A stretch of DNA of 64,000 nucleotides from Macrobrachium rosenbergii (GCF_040412425.1 NC_089743.1:89393471-89457470); one strand, 5' to 3'. Shown: positions 36,215 through 51,020, numbered from the stretch's first letter. The notes: generated by a model from the sequence alone, not told the origin. Numbers and translations: made by a program.

Positions 36215-36827
36215 GCGGGGAGGTTTGCTAATCATCTATACATCTTTAGGTATATATTCGAGCATTTGCAAAGTACATTTTTGAATAGCAATTTTTTTTC
36301 TGTAACCATTCATTATTAAACTTAAAAAACTTAGCTATGCCTAATTATTATCACAGTAATTATTATATGTATCTGTAAAGCTATTCAAATGCACAGATTT
36401 CTGGAAAATTTTCTATCGTTGGTAATAAATTGCTGAAACAAAAATTAAATGATGAAATGAGTAATTGAATTGTTATTACTTGTCAACAGTGATGCACAAA
36501 TCAAGGCATTCATTAAGAGTGCATTTTCAAAACACACCATACACGATAATCAGCGGAATTCTACCCTTACGAGTTACGGATTAAATCGCTTAAATTTGAT
36601 GGCAAAAATTTCCTATCACTGTTGAGGCTAAATTTATAAATGTCTTTGATAGGGAAAATTTGCCGAAGATAGGAAAAGGGTACATATATTTTGTCCTTGT
36701 TGTATATTAGAAATCTCTGTTACCCAGACGTGTTGCGAAAGTGAATTTAGAACACCCTGGATAATATTTAGATAGTATATAGGTTTGAATGGGCACATTC
36801 GTTAGTTTAGGCAAGTGCTGTATTCAG
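36213..36827. other. No gene recognised
   Basis: AT-rich sequence. Confidence 0.3.
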
Positions 36828-36873
36828 CTCAGTGGTCTGGTAAAACTAAGGTATACTTTAACCTGAGTCTGAA
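36828..36873 (+). mobile_element. SINE 3' tail fragment
   Basis: CAGCTCAGTGGTCTGG followed by TAAAACTAAGGTATACTTTA matches the 3' end of the SINE copies at 54475-54755 and 62894-63160. Only the tail is present, as expected from 5' truncation. Confidence 0.7.
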
Positions 36874-37616
36874 AGAAGAACTGAGTCAGTCCCCCTAAGT
36901 GAGATTCAAACCCACACCAAAAGACGAAGAAGATGATGTTGTCGGACAAAATGTTAACAGAAAAATAATAATACGTTTAAAATTAAATGAATGGGTCTAT
37001 AAATTTAATGCACTGAAGCTTTTTAAGATGTTACTGTCCCGAGGCGCTAAGCATGAGGTCTTATCTTGGCAGCCAGATCGCGTTACCAGCTCTTCGTCGT
37101 CCAAAGTGTTTAAGCGCTGACGTATTGCTCATACCACTTGTCAAGTGCTTGTATTAGCCGTGTTCGTTTCCTCTGCGAGACATAGACACTCTCAACATGT
37201 AAGCGTCCGTATGACTGCCTCTCAGTTTGTCTGTCTGTCTTCTCAGTAAAGGCCGGGGATTACATTTCGCTTTTAAATGTCCAGCTCAATGTTTTTAGTA
37301 GAGCGGTCTGTCGTGCATGATTTTTTTTTCTCGATTTTTTTTTTTCTGGCGCTGGTGTTGCGTTTCATATGTCCAGATAAGAATGGTATCGCGTTTCATG
37401 GGCGCTTTTAAGGTGGAATGCTTTAACGGCGAATGGCTTAAATAAACTTATGAACAATAATAGAATTTTTACAATGATTAGTGTTGTCTCCCAGTAATTT
37501 AACGCTGACAGACTAATTGCTAATTTGTGAGCGCGCTACACCAACAAACAAATAAGTAGGCCCTTGAAGGCCCTTAAATATGTTTGACATTAGTTAGTTG
37601 AATGACATATATATTA
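36874..37616. other. No confident gene
   Basis: Minus-strand GGGTTTGAATCTCACTT (about 36897-36913) resembles a tRNA B box. A 73-codon plus frame (36899-37120) is unrecognised. Confidence 0.3.
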
Positions 37617-37679
<63 letters not shown>

Positions 37680-37843
37680 TTATATATCTATTTATGCACA
37701 CAAATGTTACGTTCGAAAAACATTTTAACGTGTATAATTTTCCTGTAGATACTCAACTACTTGGTGAAATTCTACTTTAAGGAATCAAGTATAATACAAA
37801 CATACATATATACATAAACAAACACACACACGCACACACACAC

Positions 37844-37928
<85 letters not shown>

Positions 37929-38042
37929 ATATACATACATACATACATACATTAGAGAAAAAAAAATTTGATCATAAAAAATATATGTATGTGTGTGAGT
38001 AATTACTGTATATACGTACATATCTGTCTGTGCATCTGTTAA

Positions 38043-38109
<67 letters not shown>

Positions 38110-38135
38110 ATATATATATATATACTGTATATATA
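37617..38135. repeat. Three (TA)n arrays
   Basis: TA arrays at about 37617-37672, 37845-37925 (preceded by CA repeats from 37823) and 38046-38135 (with an internal TG tract). Short (CATA)n occurs at 37932-37952. Confidence 0.93.
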
Positions 38136-38472
38136 TATTTGTTTTTAAATAAGACCATAAATTTTAGGAATGTATAAAAGCAGTTTTCTTTATCTTCATA
38201 TCTTCTGTGTTAACAGTCTCTGAATACAGATTTGATGATGATTGTTCTCTTATTGATCATTGATGTCTATTTTGTATGGTTTTCATTTATCATTGTTATC
38301 ATAAAACAACTGTTTTTGGAGTTACATTGTTATTGTTGTTCACATATCATTTGTATTTATTTGCAGACTATTATCCTGGCAATTGCAAAAGCAAAACTTG
38401 AAATTAGAAACATACATAAAAACATAATTGGAAAGTGCAAAAATGTCACAGCAGCACTTCTCCTACTTCTCC

Positions 38473-38474
<2 letters not shown>

Positions 38475-38541
<67 letters not shown>
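38475..38541. repeat. (GA)n microsatellite
   Basis: About 33 AG units. A frame running into it from an acceptor-like TTTATTTGCAG at 38366 is open, but half of it is repeat. Confidence 0.95.
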
Positions 38542-38544
<3 letters not shown>

Positions 38545-38689
38545 CTCTGGTCAAGCAAAAACCAAACTCATTTTAAACAATTGCCACTTTCATAGTAACA
38601 GCAGAATTTCAGATGACACCCCCCTCCGTGCAATAAAACTTCCACAATAGTAGCTTCTTTATACAATCACACAGAAGGCTCATCAACAG

Positions 38690-39175
38690 GGCATCGAACT
38701 ACCATCATGCACACTGTGCCATTCGCCTCTATCATGTACTCATTGTCTTGCTTACTGGATATTAAGAACTTTCCACTACCTCTTTCCCACCATCTGTTCA
38801 ACCATTGCTAGTTCTTTCTCTCTTCCTGCCACCTAACATGTTTGAATTATGTTTTTTTTTTTTACCAACTTCTCATTTCTCCCGCACTTACAAACAGTTC
38901 ATCTCAACAGCTTCAACATTTTTGCTTTCTTTTGCCTTCAACATTCCCGCTTCACTTTTATAAAACGGGGTTAGTTCAACAATTCCTTCTTGCATTCCAA
39001 CCTTGGCCTTTTAGACATTTTCAAGTTTCTTTCTGGACCCTTGCACTCACCCCGTTAACTTTCTTGTTTCACATATTCTGTAAATCGTCTTTTCTCTCTT
39101 CCTACCATGATCCATTATATTATTCCCAAGTACGTGTACAAATCAGTTATTTCTAATATTCTACCTTCCATATTA
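38690..39175 (-). pseudogene. Decayed RTE-like LINE ORF, RT-distal half
   Basis: The minus strand reads VNMEGRILEITDLYTYLG (the usual F-K-Y-L-G position), ETRKLTG, SRKKLENV and AKVGMQEGIVEPS (usual LYEGVVVPT), and near the end VLNIQ*ARQ*VHDRGEWHSV with stops. Order and spacing match an RTE-type ORF from just after the RT domain to its C-terminus. Several frameshifts and stops are present. Confidence 0.72.
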
Positions 39176-39566
39176 ACATTAATTGCTTTAGTTTCCTTAA
39201 GATATATCTCTTGTAGTAATATGTGCTGATTCTAACTGATGTGAATCTTGCCTTTACATTATACTACTAGATAAAGCACAATGACGCAAAGAAATAGTGG
39301 TACCCACCTTTGTGCTTTATTGTACTTCTAGGTACATACATTATAGCTGGAAGCTTCATCTTCGTATCGTCATATAGTAGGATTAACAGAGTAAGATTTA
39401 ACAGCGGTTCATAAGATTCTGTAGATTCTGATGTGACTTTTAATTAGATCGAACGCAAAAACGTGTATTCCTTGTATATGAAAATTCAGGAAGCTGAAAT
39501 GTGATATTTTACTGAATTGATCCTAGGCAGGTCTGTACTAAATCTGAAATATGGTCCTAGTTAAAG

Positions 39567-39569
<3 letters not shown>

Positions 39570-39647
<78 letters not shown>
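39570..39647. repeat. (CT)n microsatellite
   Basis: About 39 CT units. Confidence 0.95.
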
Positions 39648-41465
<1,818 letters not shown>

Positions 41466-41744
41466 CTAAACTCGAAATAAATAAAGCCAGAAGCCAGGAA
41501 GCAAGAAATTGGCATGAGGCCAGAAACGTCATCTTCAAAGATTTGCTGAGAACCAAAAAGAGCAGCCCTACTGACGCTTCCCCATTCGAAGGGAACAAAG
41601 GGCCAGTGGTGACTGCAAAGACCTGATTTTTAAGCACCCGTCCTTATCACCTTTGGAAGGGAATCTCCTTGGTCGAAGTTGCTACCTCGCGCCCGGTTCA
41701 TGACCCCGCCAGGCACGAGGGACCATTTATACCTGAGCCAAAGT

Positions 41745-41790
41745 TAAAGTTAAGTATACCTTAGTTTTACCAGACCACTGAGCTGAGTAG
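41745..41790 (-). mobile_element. SINE 3' tail fragment
   Basis: Read on minus, CTCAGTGGTCTGGTAAAACT continues with AAGGTATACTTAACTT. It is the same tail as at 36828 and in the two longer SINE copies. It lies immediately outside the left arm of the long inverted repeat at 41791-42670. Confidence 0.72.
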
Positions 41791-41826
<36 letters not shown>

Positions 41827-41971
41827 TGCAGTTATTCGTACATTTGCTGGGGTTATATTTTTTCCCTGACTTTTGTAGTGCATGCTGAATCAAAAAATCA
41901 AGTTCTTTAACCTTTATCCCCCACTCTTTCAATCTTTTTCCTTAACTATTTTTAGAAATGCTGACTCTAAA

Positions 41972-42045
<74 letters not shown>

Positions 42046-42433
42046 AGCAGTATAAATTGATCTATTGTGTCAATAGGGTACACTGTCAATATTGTCAGTA
42101 ACAAACATTGTTAGATACTGGCTCTTGTTTTTTTTTTTCAGGTACATGAGTATTCCCGCAACATCTTCACTTAAAGAAGGTGAACTGATATTTTGAAGAG
42201 GGAAACAAAGCCTCCCCCCCCTCCCCCCCACCAACCATACACACACAACCAACACACATGAAAATGCAGTGACACTGAAGAATGCAATAGCCTCTTCTCT
42301 GGCATCTCTGAGCAACACATGCACGTTGCTTTGTTTTAGCTGAAGTGTGGATATTTTTGTTCTCACGCAGAGGGCGTACGGAAAGGGTATTGACAGTGTA
42401 CCCTAGTGACACAATAGATCAGTTTATACTGCT

Positions 42434-42489
<56 letters not shown>

Positions 42490-42632
42490 ATTTTTAGAGT
42501 CAGCATTTCTAACTAAAGAAAAAGAGTGAAAAGAGTGGGGAATAAAGGTTAAAGAACTTGATTGTTTGGTTCAGCATGCACTACAGAAGTCAGGAAAAAA
42601 TTATAACTCCCGCAAATATACGAATAACTACA

Positions 42633-42670
<38 letters not shown>
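41791..42670. repeat. Long inverted repeat with microsatellite-bearing arms
   Basis: The left arm (41791-42091) and right arm (42388-42670) are reverse complements. From outside in the left arm reads (AAT)n, TGTGCAGTTATTCGTA, a block with GTAGTGCATGCTGAATC, AAGTTCTTTAACCTTTAT, AAATGCTGACTCTAAAAATT, (CT)n, GAGCAGTATAAA, a TGATCTATTGTGTCA block and TACACTGTCAATA. The right arm has every block in reverse, ending in (ATT)n. The (CT)n/(GA)n tracts are about 70 and 54 bp. The spacer (42092-42387) is unique, with C-rich and CA-rich patches. It may be a foldback transposon or an inverted segmental duplication. Confidence 0.9.
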
Positions 42671-42672
<2 letters not shown>

Positions 42673-42811
42673 TAGATGAAACCTATTCATATGGAACAAG
42701 CCCACAGGGGCCACTGACTTGAAATTCAAGCTTCCAAAGAATGTTTTATTCATTAGGAATAAGTAAGAGGAAGTGAAGGGAAAAAATAACAAGCAAATGC
42801 AAAGCAAGCGT

Positions 42812-42813
<2 letters not shown>

Positions 42814-42853
<40 letters not shown>

Positions 42854-42861
42854 GCGCGCGC
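42814..42861. repeat. (CA)n(CG)n microsatellite
   Basis: CA repeats passing into CGCGCGCGCG, the only CG-dinucleotide tract in the window. Confidence 0.93.
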
Positions 42862-43317
42862 CCGATGTCCCTGGGACCACCTTACGTTACGTAAATAAAA
42901 CCATCTTTTTTTTTTTCCGAGCCGCAGAAGTTGCACCTTACCTAGAAAACGCTAAGGTTTGCCAGGTAATGAGTGTTCTGGGGATTTTGAGATGGGAAAT
43001 ATTCCGTCAGCGGACACTTTTAGATCCATGCCGTAGGTTGCCGCTCTTAGATTATGAATGAAGCCCCGAAATCCGGGAAGTGAATTCCTGTTTTTTGTAT
43101 ACATGACGGCCATTCAGTTATTCTGGCTTTCTCACTCTCTCTCTCTCTCTACATGGTTTTTATGTTGTTTTGGCACGTCTGTTCATTTTCTATATAGTTA
43201 TCAACCCCGTATTCTGGTTTTCCTTTGATAGGTAAACATAGTTTTGTTGAGCTGTTCATTGTTTTCTTGCTTTTTCTGTTCAAACTGAATGATTTTGCTT
43301 TTATAAAATATAGTTGT

Positions 43318-43495
43318 TTTCATAATTTGCAGATTTTTTTTGTTTTTAGAATTTACGGATGTTTTCATAATTTCCAGAAGTTTTTCTAATTTCCAGAAGT
43401 TTTTTTAATGAACAGAAGTTTTAATCATTTCCAGAAGTTTTTTTAATATACAGAAGTTTTTATAATTTCCAGACGTTTTGATAATTTACAGACAC
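43318..43495. repeat. Degenerate 20-22-bp minisatellite
   Basis: AATTTCCAGAAGTTTTT and variants (AGAAGTTTTTATAATTTCC, ATACAGAAGTTTTTATAAT) repeat about eight times with variable spacing. Confidence 0.75.
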
Positions 43496-43942
43496 ATGCA
43501 CTGTCCTGCAAACGGCAATAAAATTCTAGAGAACAGCAATATCGTTCGGCGAATAGTTAGGACGAATAATAACTTGTTCAACGAGGTCACCACCAGTGCC
43601 AGTCACAGTTGCCTGACCATCTTTCCTCGAATTAACCCCAGAGGAACAGCCTCTGAGCAAAGGATTCAGAGGTAATGAGACAAGGTCATCTATTTCCGAC
43701 CTTGCAGTCACTGTTATTCTTATGGTGGTTCGACGACCTTGAACGCGCTGCCAGGGTTTATCTCCTCTACTATTTTGGCTTTGTGAGTAATACTTGAGAA
43801 TATTCTCGTGCGAGTGACTAATTGCATGTAGAAGCGGTGAGCAATGGCCTTTGTAACTTATAGGAAATGGGACAGGGTTTACATAGGCGATGGTTTTACA
43901 CACGAAGTACACACGCGCATACTACTGTAAATATATATGTTT
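43496..43942. other. No confident gene
   Basis: More GC-balanced, with open frames on both strands (43478-43675 plus and 43526-43912 minus, 128 codons), neither recognised. Of the unassigned frames, the minus one is among the least low-complexity. Confidence 0.3.
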
Positions 43943-43981
43943 ATGTGTTATTATTATTGTTATTATTATTATTATTATTAT
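43943..43981. repeat. (ATT)n microsatellite
   Basis: About 12 ATT units with one ATTGTT interruption. Confidence 0.9.
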
Positions 43982-45447
43982 TTATACTGATCTTCTTCAC
44001 TCTTATGGAACAAACCAGGCAACCAGTAAAATAGTTTACATTGCAAGCTTCTTAAGTTAAAAATTTTTTCTCATAATTCTAAAATAAGGCCGAGAAGCTG
44101 TGAATCCCGAGGGACATAATATTTCGTAGGAAGGACAGCAGATTCTCTCCTATTTTTAGGAACTGTGACGTTGTGCTGGGGAAAGGGCGAAGGATTTTCT
44201 TAAATGCTTACGCAACTAATTACTCATCTTATCTGATTGTTTTGATTGGAGAGAAAATAAAGAGATAATTCTTCAGTAGTCGGAATATGTGTAAACTTTA
44301 AATCAAGAAATGTAAAGGATCGGCTTAACTGTAGTGTGTTGTTCCTGTCAGTTTGAGTGACGTCAGCGTAATGGCTTTCCCTGGAAATTACCGCTTTCTT
44401 ATCCAGAGAGTTATATTCAGGCTTGGTAGTCATGGATTACTTTTGATGACTCAGAAATGAAAGAAACCAAACCAGTTTCAAATGGTAAGCAGTTTCGATG
44501 TAGTTGTCGTGCGTCGGTGGACGGAATTATTTATTTTTTATTTTTTTTACTCAAACGATCTTGACGAACCGTTATCCCACCCTCCCCCTACACACAGACA
44601 CACACACACACACATACAAGGGCATCCCCACCCCCCTACCCAAACATTTCAGATCTGTGCGCTTATGAATACTTTTATCCTTCATTGGCGAATTTTTTCT
44701 GCTATTCAACACTTCTATTGTTTATACTGTTAATTTTTGATGTCCAGATATACTTTTTTTATTGACCTAAGTCTAATTACATGAGGGAATAGAATCTCGT
44801 ACGAAACATTCTCAAGCTGAATGCTATGACCTAACGCTGAGATCTCGGTACCTATTGTCCTCGTTTTACTCTGCAGTTTTTCATCTCGTGATAAGGTTTC
44901 GTACGAAGTGACTTAGGAAAGTGGATTTTTTTTTTAGGTTAAGGTGATTGATGCAGATTAAAAGCTATAACTATTTCAACGCTTGCACAATTTAGGAGCA
45001 TGTTTGAGCACTAAATTGCATGTTCATGGTTAATGAATTTTTTATTTTAATTTTGAATTTTACTCTTCATATTTGATATTTCTTTGCCGAAACTTGATCT
45101 TTCTTGTTAAAGAATGTTTGTATAGCTATTTTATCTAAAGAAACGTAATGAAAAAATTAACATACCAACGCCGAACTTTTAGCATTTCTGAATGGCCACG
45201 CTCATTGGACAAGCGTGTTTTGAATGTTTTGCCATTCGTATAGAGGAATTTGGTCGGTGGTATTTTGAAAATTCCATCTATAGGAACCATGTTTAGCCTC
45301 CATATTGCTTCAACATGAGCTAGCGGAGTAGTCCGAAGTAGCGGTTCTGTGCAGGTCGTGGTTACATCAGCGTAAAAGAGAGTTTCATTAAGTGTTGAAG
45401 TGATTTTATTTAATATAGTTTATCAAGAAGTGTGTGCGAATGCACGC
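43982..45447. other. No gene recognised
   Basis: A short (CA)n lies at 44592-44613. Frames at 44224-44433 (minus) and 44482-44733 (plus) are unremarkable. Confidence 0.3.
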
Positions 45448-45452
45448 GCGCT

Positions 45453-45488
<36 letters not shown>
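45448..45488. repeat. (TG)n(GA)n microsatellite
   Basis: Short TG tract followed by about 13 AG units. Confidence 0.9.
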
Positions 45489-46040
45489 GGGGTGTCAAAC
45501 TAAGAAAAGTAATTTTCTCGATCTCGAGATTAACGTTGACCAACGGAAAGTATTAGCGGTTGAAAAATAGAATTTGCTTTTATTACTGTTAGTCTGGCAG
45601 ATCATATGAATGACAGAAAGGCAGCTTTTTGTTTAATGTTGTTCTCAGTTATATATATTTTATATTTAGAGGTATACCTTTAAAAAAATAGATGTTTGTT
45701 CGTTTGAGACATGGTAGAGACATATTCAATTTTCTAGAGTACTGTGTTAGGTACTTTTCTTGATAAATATCTTATGGACATCCAAGCAAGGTAATGCGTG
45801 CGTTTTTATGTACACTTTCTCTCTAACGGCTACTCTTAACCAGTTGCAAATTAAGTTACTTTTGCAACTTTTCATGCGGACTGTGGTGCGGTGCATTACA
45901 GTTTGTAAGTGCCTTCCAGGCCAGTGCGATTATTTACAGAATTCGGAAGCTTGATACGTGAAATCGGGAGGACTGTAACCGTAGATTTTGAAACATTACT
46001 TTTTTTTTTTTTTTTTTTACACATGCTCATGTGCAATCAG

Positions 46041-46064
46041 GTTCAAAAGTCTACAGACACTCAA
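46041..46064 (+). CDS. Possible 24-nt microexon (weak)
   Basis: A 20-T tract (to 46018) and ATGCTCATGTGCAATCAG precede 24 nt ending CTCAA. A strong donor GTAAGTGAA follows (46065). In phase 0 it encodes VQKSTDTQ. Twenty-four nt is within known microexon size, but signals this short occur by chance. Confidence 0.15.
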
Positions 46065-46569
46065 GTAAGTGAAACTAGCCCACCGTTTACACAAAGGAGG
46101 TGGTAAACATTGATTTTTTGACGGAATATTGAGTTTTGTTTTGCTTGTTTTCGAAACCATATTTTAGAAGGGAACTGACAGATGGGGGTGATTCAGCAAT
46201 TGCAGTGCGAGCCGGGCTGAAAATTTGTTCGGTTTCCACTCATTTTAAAAATGTTTTCAAGAGACTTCACGAGTTAAGTATAATTTAAAAAAAAAATAAT
46301 AAGCACCTGAGTAAATTATCACTTCCACTTAATTCTATTTTCACATATATCTGTGTCATTTATAGAACTGTAGTATTGGAGATACTGGTAATAGTGAGCT
46401 CTTCTGCATTTCAGTGTATTAAAAATGGAAGCCTTATTATATCTGATGAGAAGCATTTAGCGAGAAATCCAGTGGGGTATTATTCAGCTGGAAACGCCTT
46501 CACTAAGAGCCAAAGCTCAGCTATCTTGTAGGTACATGTCAGCCAAGGCAATGCCTAGCATTATACTTT

Positions 46570-46746
<177 letters not shown>

Positions 46747-46747
<1 letters not shown>

Positions 46748-46937
46748 AATTTCTGACTCACATAGGATCCAGGCAGGTCTTTCAATTTAGAAGGCCTAGA
46801 GCAACGCTATTTCAATTGAAATTTCGATCTGATGTATCAGATCGATAACCCAGGTATTTCAATTGAAAGATTATATATATACTAGTGGGCAGGTTGCCTA
46901 TCACCTATAAAGACCTATATGATCCTGATGAGTCAGA
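46747..46937. mobile_element. Foldback related to the 3784-4152 SINE dimer
   Basis: The left end AAATTTCTGACTCACATAGG and right end CCTATATGATCCTGATGAGT plus CAGAAATT are inverted, and match the GTGAGTCAGAAA end of the 3784-4152 element. Near the left end, minus-strand ATTGAAAGACCTG matches the tRNA-like anticodon-arm region of that element. TTTCAATTGAAA occurs twice inside (46811, 46858), and ATCTGATGTATCAGAT forms an inner stem. (TA)n abuts both outer ends. Confidence 0.65.
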
Positions 46938-47121
<184 letters not shown>

Positions 47122-47973
47122 GTGTTTTGTGTGTAATGCGTGTGTGTGCTTGTGTGTGCTTTTGTGTGAGCACGCTTGCGCGCAAGTGTAACCGAAACAG
47201 TTAATCATGTGAAAGATTCATTTGCCCATTTAGATGCAAAAGTCGTTCGTGAAAATTATTGCAGGGGAGAACTTGAACATCCAAGCGCACACAAACTTTT
47301 AAGCATTATATATTACATACATACATACACACATACATATGGATTGTGAATTCATACTTTGCGTTATTCTTTGTGATGCATTTGCTCGTTTGTCCTCCGC
47401 GAAATTTTACTTAAGCAAATCGAATTCCATTCCATCATCTATCCACTGTTGTCAAGTTATGTTTAACTTTATTTACGGCAGATATTTTCCTCTTATACAT
47501 TTTGTTGCCAAGGTATTTCAGGGTGAACGGCGCGTGCATCTTCGAGAGCGTGTTAGCGCGCACGCGCACTCCATTAGACGTGTCTTGGTATTTATAAGCC
47601 GAGGCTAAAAATACTCGACACGGTCACAGGACCGTAAATACCAGCCGTGGTTAACGGTAATAGCATATGTCGTTAATACTATGCCAAGGTTTATAAATAG
47701 ACACCTTTATCCCTGGAAAAAAACCAGGACAGGCGAAGAAGCCGAGGTTTTATGAGACAAATTGAGGAATGTTTACGCTCGCGAATTCTCTCGGGTTATT
47801 TCGGGGAAGGTGATTTGCTTTTGGGGTAGAGATGCACAGGGTGGTTTTTTTTTTTGGGGCCCGGAGTGGTGTTGTATGTTGTTGTTTGTTTGAAATCGTG
47901 TGATATTGGTTTGTTATTCATAAGTATTTCATAACAATGTAGACGCCTTATATTGAGGAAGAGTCATTATGCA

Positions 47974-47974
<1 letters not shown>
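47122..47974. other. No confident gene
   Basis: TGTCTTGGTATTTATAAGCC (47580) and a later CCAAGGTTTATAAATAGACA (47682) are imperfect reverse complements, a possible large weak stem. An 89-codon frame (47339-47608) is not recognised. Confidence 0.3.

Positions 47975-48056
<82 letters not shown>
47975..48056. repeat. (TA)n microsatellite
   Basis: About 80 bp of TA bounded by GCAGTATA and TATACTGC, an inverted pair. The whole array is thus part of a perfect palindrome. Confidence 0.95.
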
Positions 48057-48057
<1 letters not shown>

Positions 48058-48405
48058 TGCATGCGTGTGTGTCTGTGTCTGTGTATACATTTATCATATA
48101 TATACATATATTGCTTGTCGGGTCTTACTCATTCCAAGTACTGATATTTTCCCCCCTCTTAATTTTGTCTTTTCATTTTTAAATTCACATCTATATTGCC
48201 TAATGATCTTGAGTGAATACTATGCCGTACAAACGTATTCATTCATTGATTTATTGGCCACGTCTGTGAACTTCCTTCGTTAGTCTGTTTATATGCCCTA
48301 CATAATTTTTGGCAAGGTCAGTTGGTAGATCCTCGCACGAAACACCAGTTGGATGTCATTTAAGCTAGTAATAGAATTGCAATAAAGACAAAGAAAGACT
48401 TCCCC

Positions 48406-48410
<5 letters not shown>

Positions 48411-48468
<58 letters not shown>
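48411..48468. repeat. (CT)n microsatellite
   Basis: About 28 CT units. Confidence 0.95.
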
Positions 48469-48469
<1 letters not shown>

Positions 48470-48950
48470 ATTCACAAATATTACACAGTAAATGGTACCG
48501 CCCAACATTCGAGCTCGCCCAACGGTCGATGGGATTATATTTTAAAAGTTCGTCTGTTATTCCTATTTGGGTGGGTACCCACACCTTTCTGTTTGAGAGA
48601 GCAACGAACTCTAGGTAGACCAATTTATCGGTTGAAATTTGGTAGAAATAGCTATATCTTTTTTCATTCCCCTTTTTCCAATAACTGATATTTGGATAAT
48701 TTCCATTGGATTTTCGATATTTTACTTATGTTTTCTTCTTAAATGTGGTAAAAGTTTAGTTTTTATAATTTTTATTTATTGTTAAGCGTCTGTAGAAAAA
48801 GTACAATTTATGGGTCTCAAAGTCGTACGCGATGCGTGATATTTTTATAACAGCGGGTGATGGAATATGCTAATTAAGATTCTGAAGATGATCACCTTTG
48901 TCATTTGCTTTCAATCGTGTTCTGTACATGAATGTTTTCCCTTCTTGCAG

Positions 48951-49041
48951 GACAAAGGACTTCTTTATTTATTCAAAGTTCGATATCTCTCATGGCATCC
49001 AGTCCTTTTCGTATCAGTCTTATTTCTTGTTAGGAGGCTGA
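48951..49041 (+). CDS. Possible terminal coding exon (weak)
   Basis: A strong acceptor ATGTTTTCCCTTCTTGCAG ends at 48950. With one leading base the next 29 codons are open (start TKDFFIYSKFDISHG) and end at TGA 49039-49041. Another frame from the same acceptor stays open for over 100 codons (DKGLLYLFKV…), so the frame is ambiguous. Further downstream, TTTTTCAG (49160) followed by GTAAGT (49176) would bound a 15-nt microexon. No protein is recognised. Confidence 0.25.
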
Positions 49042-49289
49042 ATACCTCATTTATTGACTTATTTTGTTTAGTTCCCACTTATCTATTTAATTTAAGCGCA
49101 AAAAGGGATTTATCTGTAGCAATAATGTTAACAATTTTACCCCCAAAAAATGTTTTTCAGATGATGAGTGTGAAAGTAAGTGCAGTATATCTCCGAAAGG
49201 CAGAACATCGAACGAAATCGAAGATGAGGTTGAAAAGAACATTAAATCCCAAGCGAAGTCATTTCTGTGTTCTTGATAGCTGTATTTAA

Positions 49290-50464
49290 GCGCGGGCCCG
49301 ATTGTTTTGACACGCTCGATCCAGTGATTTAGGAGCGGAACACCTGTCGTCGCACCAGAGCGGGACATCTGTCGCGGGACCAGCTGAGATGCTGGTCATT
49401 CCTCTGGATTAAAACATAATTGTCTCTCGTGATTCGAAAGTAACTTGGGTTAATCCTTCTGCATTCCATTTTGGAACAGATGTGTGGTCCTGTTTTCCCC
49501 GCCCCCAGGTCTCAGTGAAGAAACAGTGGGTGGGCAGATTTATGAGCATGAGTGTGTATAATTAAGTTTTAATTATGTTATAGTAAATTAGGGCGAATGC
49601 ATAATGGCTTGGTTGCGTAAGTGATAATACCTGTTCATTGCTAGGTTGCGCACGTACATTCAACCATCTGGCGGTAACTAAAATATATTAATGTTCGCGG
49701 CAGCATCGGATTGAATTATCCTGATTTCGTTGTTCTAATATTTTATATGAAAGGCTTCTGTTCTCGTTGAATAATGTAGATTGATTGATTATATTCATCC
49801 TACTGGCGTTGCAGCAACTAAGGTCATCGAGACTAATTTAGATCAAAACTTTTCATTTTAGACACTTCCAGAAAAAAAAAAATCGGGGTAGAACCACGGG
49901 CTCTTTTCCAGCAATGGTTCCGTAGTGTTGCGTTTCAATGATAATGGCGGAATTACTAGAACACTGGCTTAGTAACCATATTCATCTCTGATGAATATTT
50001 AGGCTGAACTACTCAGCTGTGACATTTTTATATCATAACGTGGTCTTAGAAGGGAAAGGGCGGTTAATTAATACGCAACGAAGAAACTGACAATGTTTTT
50101 GTGCTCTGTGTTGAATAGTAATCCTTTTCTCGACAGTAGAATTAACGTAACTTTTTGGTATAGTTTGTCTTATTGTATTATTTAAGTGTAATTCATTCTT
50201 TCTTGGAGTGATGGTTGCATACTGTGATCTTGAGTGAAATGACTAAATATCGCACCCTAATGTCTGCAATAACTTGGATTCATTGTTGTGGGTTTCTTGG
50301 TTAATTCATTATACTTTTGTTGAGGCGATGCGAGGCTCTTTCTCTTGCTTTAGAATCGTTGAACCTCTCTTGTGTTAATCCTCACTTCAGTTAGAGGGAT
50401 CTTCCTCTATATTCCATCATGAGACATTCTGTCTTAACTGACTGATAGTATCACATCTTTTTCA
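49290..50464. other. No gene recognised
   Basis: A GC-richer patch at 49290-49400 contains GGAGCGGAACACCTGTCG and a similar AGAGCGGGACATCTGTCG, a short direct repeat. Nothing else is supported. Confidence 0.3.
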
Positions 50465-51020
50465 TTTTTTGTGTGCATAATTCCTTTCACAACCTTTTCG
50501 TCTTTCTGGCCCCAGTCACGAAAAAACTGATTACACACTTTTTTTTACTCTTCTTTGCATTTTCGTTTGGTAGATTGCTCAAGAGTTTATTTATAACCAC
50601 AAAAAGCAGAATTGGCCCAGGAGTCCCTACGCACGTTTCAGCTTTTGGTTTCGTCGACATTCCCCTGCCAAACCTTCTGCAGATATCCTGGTATTTTCTG
50701 TCACTCACCTATTCTATAACTAACTCATCTTTTATTTTACAACCTTTTGTTAGGTTTTCTCCCACCACTTCCGTTCATCTGGCTTTCGTATTGACATTCA
50801 TTGCTCCGTCTCCCAGGGTCCCATTGACCCTCATATAATTCATTTTCACCTCTGCTAACAAGCATTTTGACTTCTTCACCAGTTTCTGCACTTTCTCTTT
50901 TCTACAAACATCAACCACCTTTTATCAATTCACAATTTGCACTGACATCTCCTCTTCCCCCCGTGCTCTTTCTCATCCCATTCATACGAATGTTAAGCAG
51001 CCGTGGGGATATAAAACACC
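50465..51020 (-). pseudogene. Probable decayed LINE ORF fragment
   Basis: Read on minus, short stretches resemble the post-RT part of RTE-type ORFs (VRMNGMRKS, then VKMLVSRGENELYEGQ, YMRVNGTLGDGAMNVNT), but frame changes are frequent and the match is by pattern only. The T/C-rich plus strand resembles that of the better-supported relics at 38690 and 53690. Confidence 0.35.

Noticed and set aside
42131..42180. Exon after TTTTTTTTTTCAG in the spacer of the long inverted repeat
   Set aside because: The acceptor is good, but the following 17 open codons are too short to support and lie inside a mobile-looking structure.
47575..47710. Foldback element with TTTATAAGCC/GGTTTATAAA arms
   Set aside because: Pairing is short and imperfect with a large spacer; could be chance.
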